This document shows positions 57,841 to 64,000 of a DNA stretch of 64,000 nt, in pieces. Where the stretch lies: positions 23,927,501 through 23,991,500 of the forward strand of contig BSBM01000370.1 of NCBI GenBank assembly GCA_027924585.1, given 5' to 3'. The translations under genes were made by a program, and so were the position numbers. This DNA comes from Larix kaempferi. Taxonomy: Eukaryota > Streptophyta > Pinopsida > Pinales > Pinaceae. Within the stretch, counting starts at the first letter, position 1; each line of letters begins with the position of its first letter. Under the pieces are notes generated by a model, which was not told where the DNA came from, made no database searches, and was given only the letters and a program-made list of their open reading frames with translations.

Positions 57841-60800
57841 CCTACTCTAGTACTCAATATGCTATTATTTACTCGAGAATAAAACCAACTAGCCATTACA
57901 CCCATTGCACTTATTATTACATCAAAATATATAGCTTTTGTGGAGAGATATATGAAATGATACCATTTACATTATTATTTAACAAAGCTATTGTTGCATG
58001 TAACCAACTCTTAAGGTGGACCTAGCTCATAATAATTTTTTATATTGACAAATATTGAGGTTGATGTTTTATATATATAATATATTATTTTCCATATTAT
58101 GTTCATGTATATTATGTATTTTAATATGGTGTTGATATTCTTTAATTTATATAATTTGTATTTGGTATGTTAATGATTAATTTAATTAACAATTTATTTG
58201 TTTCAATAGTTGTTTAAATTTGAGCTTGCATATAATGTTTAATTCTAAGTATAATAATTTAATGTCATGTAATAATTTCTTACCATTATTATATGTTTAA
58301 CCATTTTTTAAACTGATTTTTTTATTTATAAAAAGATACAGTATATTATCATTTATGCTTATTAGATTAATTAAATGATTAGAGATTTAATTAATATTTT
58401 AAATCAAATTCTATTTTTAATTTGTAATTAAATATTTGTACTAATTTTTTAATTAATTTTAATAAAATTAAAATTATTATATTTAAATCTAACCAAATAA
58501 TGTTTCATCCAATTTTATATAATATACCATCATATATATATATAATTATTAAAAATTCTTATTATTAAAAATCCTTTTATTAGCATTAATTTATTTTTAA
58601 AAATTCTTAATATAATATTATTTTGAAAGGTATAAAATTCACAATTACTTAAAAAATAGAAAAAATATTTAAACTTTATCATTATTAAAAATAATCTAAA
58701 TAAATTTACTAATTTATCAGATATTAATATTTTTTAATTTATTTTTTTAATTTTAAATTTTAATTATAATTTAATTTATCATTTATCATAAAATAATGCT
58801 TTAAAAATTGATTATCATACACTTTGACATAAATTTAACTTAAAGCTTAATGAATATCATTAGAAAAATGAATCATCGAAAGAAAAAAAATCCCTTCAAT
58901 TGATCCTATGCCTTCTCCCATCAATAGGGAAATCCTTTAGGTTAGGGGCTAGCCTATAAAGGTTTCCCGAACCCAACCTAATATTTGGATGAGGCATCAA
59001 CATACATTTGAATTTAAGTATGACACTTTTTTTTCTCACAATTGATATTAATGATTACTAGTTGTCATATCAAAACAAAGGTTTATCAGATAACACAAAG
59101 AATATATGGTTGAGATGTTTTACATTCATGATGGTCACATCAAGTAGTCTAGAATATCATGCTCATGATGTGTATTTAGGATTCCGAATTTCATGGCCAT
59201 GATGTATTTAGGATTTCAAAATTTATTTGATGGTAGTAAATAAATGTGTAACTTATAAATTTAATTCCCATTCAAATTATGAAAACTTAGATAGATGGAA
59301 AGGAATGAGATATTTGAACTAAAATAAACTTCTCAAGGTAATTTTGACACTAACTTATGAATTTAGTTGAGTCTTTCAAATAACATGTGGCTTGTCTTGA
59401 TTATGATATACATTTTCATTAATTTAAATGTTTAATATCTTACGATTTGGTTAAATTACGTGAAGGTTATAAGTGTGTTCCTTATATTTGATAAATATGG
59501 GGTAGTTTTTGCTTTCTATTGAGATATAAAACTTTTATATAGAGAGAGAAATATGTTTTATATTTTATAATTAATTTTTAGAAATTATTAAAAATATTTA
59601 ATATATGTTTAATAAATTTAATTAATTTAAATAAAGATTAATAAAAAATTTAATTCTTTATTTAATATATTATTTTAATAAAAATGAATGGATTTTTTTA
59701 TTTTAGTTATCTAATATCTTAGTATATAAAAAAGAATTTCAAAAATTTATTACATTTAAAGTAACTAAATAAATGTATTAAATAGATAATATTAATAAAT
59801 TAATTGAAAACAAAAATTATTTATACTGGTCTAAATAGCAACCAAGAAAATTATTTTAAGAATATATTTAACGTCAATTTTTAATAATATTTTCTTAAAA
59901 TTGAAAAAAAAAGTATTTAGAAAGAAAAATGTTTTTCACGAATCTAATCTATTCCTTAAAATTAAAAATATCGCCTTTAAAAACATAAACATAATAATTA
60001 CCAACATACCCTTGGCTAATGTGCCTAGGGATGAAGGGAATTTGGCCTTATTGATATGCCATGCTATCTAGTGTAGAGGCTCCCACTTAATCCATATGCC
60101 ATTGCAACTTTAAAACCTGGTTATTTCTTTAGATGTGCACCTCATGCGTAGTCTTCTCTTCCTCGCCACTTTAGGTCCTACTTAACGGTGGTTCAAATGA
60201 GGTAAACTTTTGGTAATCATGGGCTCGTTATAAAACATTAATATTAACGATAGGAAAGATGATAAAATCTGTTTTATTATAATAAAAATCTTAGCATATA
60301 AATACTTTTTATATAAAATGTCTTTAGTATATCTTGTTAGGTATACATATCAAATAGATATCGATTATTTTATACTCTTGTACTATATAAATTGTGACTG
60401 TCCCCGCTACTTACTAGATACTATTGATTTTATATTTTTAAGATACAACACTTGCACATTGCTTATGTTACATGTTACATGGCAAGATCAAAATTTCAAA
60501 TATATATTTACATTAATTCAATTGGAAATTAAAAAATACTATGATCCTTTTCCATATGCCTTGCAAAGACATTCAAAGGTTGTCTCAGTGTAAACCATCT
60601 TTAATTGATATATCCCGTACAATGAACAAATATAGTAAACAAACAATTATTTGAAACAAAAGTACTTATATTCAAAAATTTATTTAAATTTCTACATTAA
60701 CATTGCTAAAACAAAATAATATTTGCACTAGAGAAAACCATAACTATCATCTTTCAAAGGTTTAATATATGGTGTTAGACATTCTACAAAAATGTACCAT

Positions 60801-61020
60801 ATGTTTCTGCAAATTTTATTTTTCCTTAAAAAAAGTGCTAGATTAAGACGAGTATCATCATATCAACATAGTTAAACTCAATGAAAAGTAATATAATAAT
60901 TCACCCACCAATTGGAAGGAGGATTTGGGCTCCATGAATTTAAGAAAATATTATATACGCCAATTTGAAAGCATGTGACATCATGCAATGCATTTTCCAT
61001 GGCATGTTGTGTATTATGTC
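57841..61020. other. Very AT-rich spacer, no recognisable gene
   Basis: Mostly runs of A and T words (58,000-58,800 is nearly all AT). Frames up to 91 codons (60,318-60,593) have no recognisable domain. Confidence 0.55.
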
Positions 61021-61049
61021 TGTAATATCCCGAATTTTGTTGACTATAT

Positions 61050-61690
61050 TGATGTTATGTGTTGGGCGTAAACCTCAACACATATGATTTATTTTGGTAT
61101 ATTGGGGGTAAGCCCCAATGTACATGTTTTATTTTTATAGATATACATATTTGGGCATGGACCCTGACAGATGTAGGTTATTGTTATATACTGGGCAGAA
61201 ATACCCAATGTATTTGATTGATGTTTTATTATTGAGATTGGGTACAAAAACCATAATATACTGAGATAAACTTTGTTATATACTGTGCAGAGTTCCGATA
61301 TGCATGACTATTTTTTATGATGTGTTGAGTGTAGACTTTGGAGCACATGGATGACCTATGTACTGGGCATAAGCCCCTATGTACATATAAAGGACTTTTA
61401 TTATGTGTTGGGCATAAGCCCTGATGTACATAGAGTGTTGGGAATAATCCCTGGAGCACTCCAAATTGACATTGAGCATAAGCTCTGGAGCATCGGATCT
61501 TTGCCCATTGTATCCCTAGGTGTATCTTACAATTACATCATATCACTAGTGTTAAGCGAAGAGCTCTGGAATTGCACTAGTGTAACGCCCATGTAAAATT
61601 GTTGAGCCTAAGCTCTGAATAACGCTAAGGGGTTACTTTACTTAAAGAAGGCGTTGAGTTGAGAAAGGCTCTGAATAACGTCAGTCGTTA
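61050..61690. repeat. Minisatellite of LTR family A, reverse orientation
   Basis: Units of gtgttgggcataagccctga type, with gtacata or ggagcacatggatgac between them, less regular than the 19.4-20.0 kb array and its reverse complement. The unit tail changes to gagctctgga and gctctgaataacg at the right end. Confidence 0.8.
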
Positions 61691-61925
61691 TACTTATTTT
61701 ACTTTGACTAAATTGATTCATTTCTCATCTCATCAAGGATGGAGGACACTACCATGGAAAACGAGGTAATCCAACATGCAAAAAAGGGACCTAGAGTTAC
61801 CTAACCTAGTAGACCCTATTATTTAAATAAGCATCAAATATTGTGATGATATATAACCACTTGGTTAGATCAAGTGGATTAATTATAAAGAATCTCACCT
61901 ATGTATTAAAGTGATATGTAAAAGC

Positions 61926-61929
<4 letters not shown>

Positions 61930-61962
<33 letters not shown>
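61930..61962. repeat. (TA)n microsatellite
   Basis: About 16 dinucleotides, at the same place in LTR family A as 18,980-19,024. Confidence 0.95.
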
Positions 61963-61964
<2 letters not shown>

Positions 61965-62957
61965 TATATAAAATATATAAGAGTTAAAGAGTACATAGTT
62001 AAATATATACCTATATACATCCATTTAAATAGATTATACCTATAACTAATCTCATGTATATAAATTAATTAAATAAAACATAAAGTTTACAAGTTAACAA
62101 GTTAGTTCAAAAAGAACTAAGTAAAGAGTCTAAAACAAAACTGAAGTTTATTAAATAAAACTTTTAATTATATTTTCAAAACTAAAAATCAAACTTAAGT
62201 TAATATTAAATATATTATTAACTTGAACTGTCATTCCCAAAATTTTATCAATAAAAGCAAAGACAAAGTCCAAAGGGAGGGCATCTTTCTTATTCTCATT
62301 CTGTATGGTACCAAGAGAGAATTGTCCCATTAATTTCTGGAGAAGTACTATCCCAAGATTGAGTTCAGTCAACTACCTACCCTAGGTTCTCTAGACCTCT
62401 TTGCATGTTGGAGCCAGCTCGGGGGGAATCGGGTTAGAATGTAGTAGTTTCAAAGTTATTCGGTTAAACATCCTACAGGTTAGCCAAAGCATATTTGTTT
62501 CCATTAATCAATGTTTGAGTTGTGCAGGTATTCACCAGAAGAAGGGACAAGCTACAAGGTTCAGGTATGATTTATTTTTATGTTTTCAAATTATTATAGG
62601 CTGAAAGTTAGAGATTGAATTGCTGCCATTTTCTTTTTTTATAATCTGTGTATAGTATGCATTTGGAGCAAGGGCTAAGGCATGGGCTCCCCAGGTTAAA
62701 ATCATGTAGCTTTAAACTTTAATTTTATATTTTTGTTTAAAGATAAACTTTAAAACCCTACTCCAATCTAAATTTAAAGATCTAGCAGAGCTAGCAGCTA
62801 GATCTCTATCAAAACAAACTATAGCATTAATTTACCCTAGATAAACTTTAAACCAAATCTATGTTGATCCTCTTCTAACAATAGAATCGTTTCAGCTAAG
62901 AAGATCATTTTCCCTTTGGCCCTAGGTTTTAAACTTAATTAAAATCCAAACTTCAAC

Positions 62958-64000
62958 TGTCACATACCCCAATTTTGAAAAAATAATGTAATTATTTTAT
63001 TAATATTCCTGAGACATTATGTTAAATTTAATGCTAAGTAGGAATGGATGACTCAACAGAGTCACCAGAAATGGAATGTAAATTCTGAATAATTATTATT
63101 AATAAATAGATTATGGAGACAACAGCATGGGAGAGCTGTTAAAAGAGGTTACTGGTCTAACTGGTGGATGGAACTAGGTGGAAAGACAAAAGACAAGTGG
63201 CAGCATCCTCAAACACTTCCTGAGTTGCAGGTGGCAACCTCCCTATATTTTGGGGTCATGATTCCCCAAGAAAGTGGAATCTGAGCAGGTGGCTCATTAA
63301 TGACAGTTAACCCAACTAAGACCTAGGCAATCTTTTAAATAGTACTCAATGAACTGAGCTGGGGGTTCAGCATTGTTCTAGAGGGAGAATACATTCAGGT
63401 GAATGCTATTCAGGAGTCCCATTGAGGAAGTGGGAAAAACAGTAAGGAAGTGTTTTGAGTCAGGAAGTTGCAGTAACTTGGTTCCAGTGTAGCTGTTTTG
63501 GCTGAGGGAATTGTTGGCTGTACCTAGTTCCAGCCAGTTAGACCAGAGCAAGCTCGGGGGTCCTGAGAAGTGCTGTCTGGGCACTCTCCAGGAATTGGTA
63601 GGGAGGAACAGCCTCCCACTGCTGTTATTGTCTACCATTGACACAGGTTCTGCCACTTTTCCTGTTGTTTATTGCTTAAATTTAAATGTAGAATGGACTA
63701 TCTCATCTGTGTTTGAACATGATTTATTTCAGTAAAGTTAGCCTCTCTGTATTGTCATTTGATAGAATTTGCAGAACTAATATGTCTTAGAATTTCCCTA
63801 TTTATCACACAGATCGAGTAATTATTTTATGCAGGATATGTTTGTGATTATTACAGTAATAAAATATTATGGTGACTTCATATAGATTTATTATTAATAG
63901 TTAAATAATAAATATAGAATATTTATACAGTAGTTATTCCTGTAGATACACTTATTAAAAACAATTATAGGAATAGGCACATAAACAAAATTTAGAATTT
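62958..64000 (+). mobile_element. Second copy of insertion family C, cut by window end
   Basis: Begins TGTCACATACCCC, matching TGTCATGTACCC at 28,721. Shared blocks follow in the same order: gaggttactg...ct-ggtggatgga, gacaagtggcagcatc, gacctaggca, gaactgag...gttca and acaggttct. The TATA position is tcttttaaatag (63,332). It diverges by many substitutions and small indels. It runs past the window, so its length and target duplication cannot be tested. Confidence 0.75.

Larger units (their letters stand above)
61021..62957 (+). mobile_element. LTR with minisatellite U3 (family A), plus strand
   Basis: Begins TGTAATATCCCGAATTTTG. The minisatellite occupies about 61,050-61,690, (TA)n is at 61,930-61,962 and gctcggggg at about 62,417-62,424. 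This is the same order and spacing as the minus-strand copy at 18,500-20,027 (about 1.38-1.40 kb from LTR start to gctcggggg). The right edge is unknown; the sequence up to the family C start at 62,958 may be LTR or internal region. No pol domain was seen. Confidence 0.6.

Noticed and set aside
62958-63735. ORFs at 63,378-63,656 (minus) and 63,511-63,735 (plus)
   Set aside because: They sit in the noncoding family C repeat and are not kept in the copy at 28.7 kb.

Overview
The window looks like an intergenic, transposon-filled stretch of a large land-plant nuclear genome, most likely a gymnosperm (conifer). The sequence is AT-rich on both strands and has no intact host gene I can defend. It is made of nested and decayed retroelements, minisatellites and AT microsatellites. 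The conifer call rests on two things. One is the C-terminal end of a Penelope-like retroelement with a GIY-YIG nuclease at 36.1-36.5 kb, a class reported in conifers under the name Dryad. The other is the mixture of RNase H-bearing LINEs, a chromodomain Ty3/Gypsy element and long LTRs. This is inference, not proof.

Layout. At 1-1.8 kb is the right part of an LTR-like sequence. At 1.98-2.92 kb is a broken gene resembling the RPW8-type N-terminal domain of plant NLR immune receptors. At 3.4-4.3 kb are a hairpin repeat and ~120 bp tandem repeats. At 6.17-6.85 kb is a solo LTR with a perfect 5 bp target duplication, and at 6.98-9.89 kb a small non-autonomous LTR retrotransposon with PBS and PPT. 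At 11.7-13.9 kb is a mosaic of minisatellites, direct repeats and a 165 bp hairpin whose family also occurs at 3.4 and 52.2 kb. At 18.5-20.03 kb is a minus-strand LTR whose first 650 bp is a 44 bp minisatellite; the same LTR lies on the plus strand at 61.02-62.95 kb.

The centrepiece is a LINE on the minus strand (23.17-34.17 kb, about 6.6 kb once the insertion is removed), flanked by a 12 bp target-site duplication. It has ORF1 (gag-like, zinc knuckle), ORF2 (endonuclease, reverse transcriptase, zf-RVT, RNase H), a TAATG stop/start junction between them, and an unexpected intact third ORF downstream of RNase H. A 4.38 kb TG...CA element (28,721-33,097) with a 5 bp target duplication has split its ORF1. 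A relative of that insertion starts at 62,958 and runs off the window.

Downstream are the Penelope-like fragment (36.1 kb), a decayed plus-strand chromovirus (37.5-40.3 kb), a second, older minus-strand LINE relic (40.4-41.8 kb), a GC-richer island of unclear origin (43.6-46.7 kb) and an A-B-A' duplication at 46.9-47.85 kb whose B part recurs at 42.2-43.1 kb. After that come minisatellites, short recent tandem duplications (55.5 kb) and a decayed conserved coding relic (56.5-56.8 kb). Long stretches (4.3-6.1, 13.9-18.5, 20.1-22.6, 50.2-51.9, 57.9-61.0 kb) hold nothing I recognise.

The genes do not form a pathway. What can be read is insertion history: LINE insertion into a dispersed repeat, then an LTR-type element into the LINE, then point decay.
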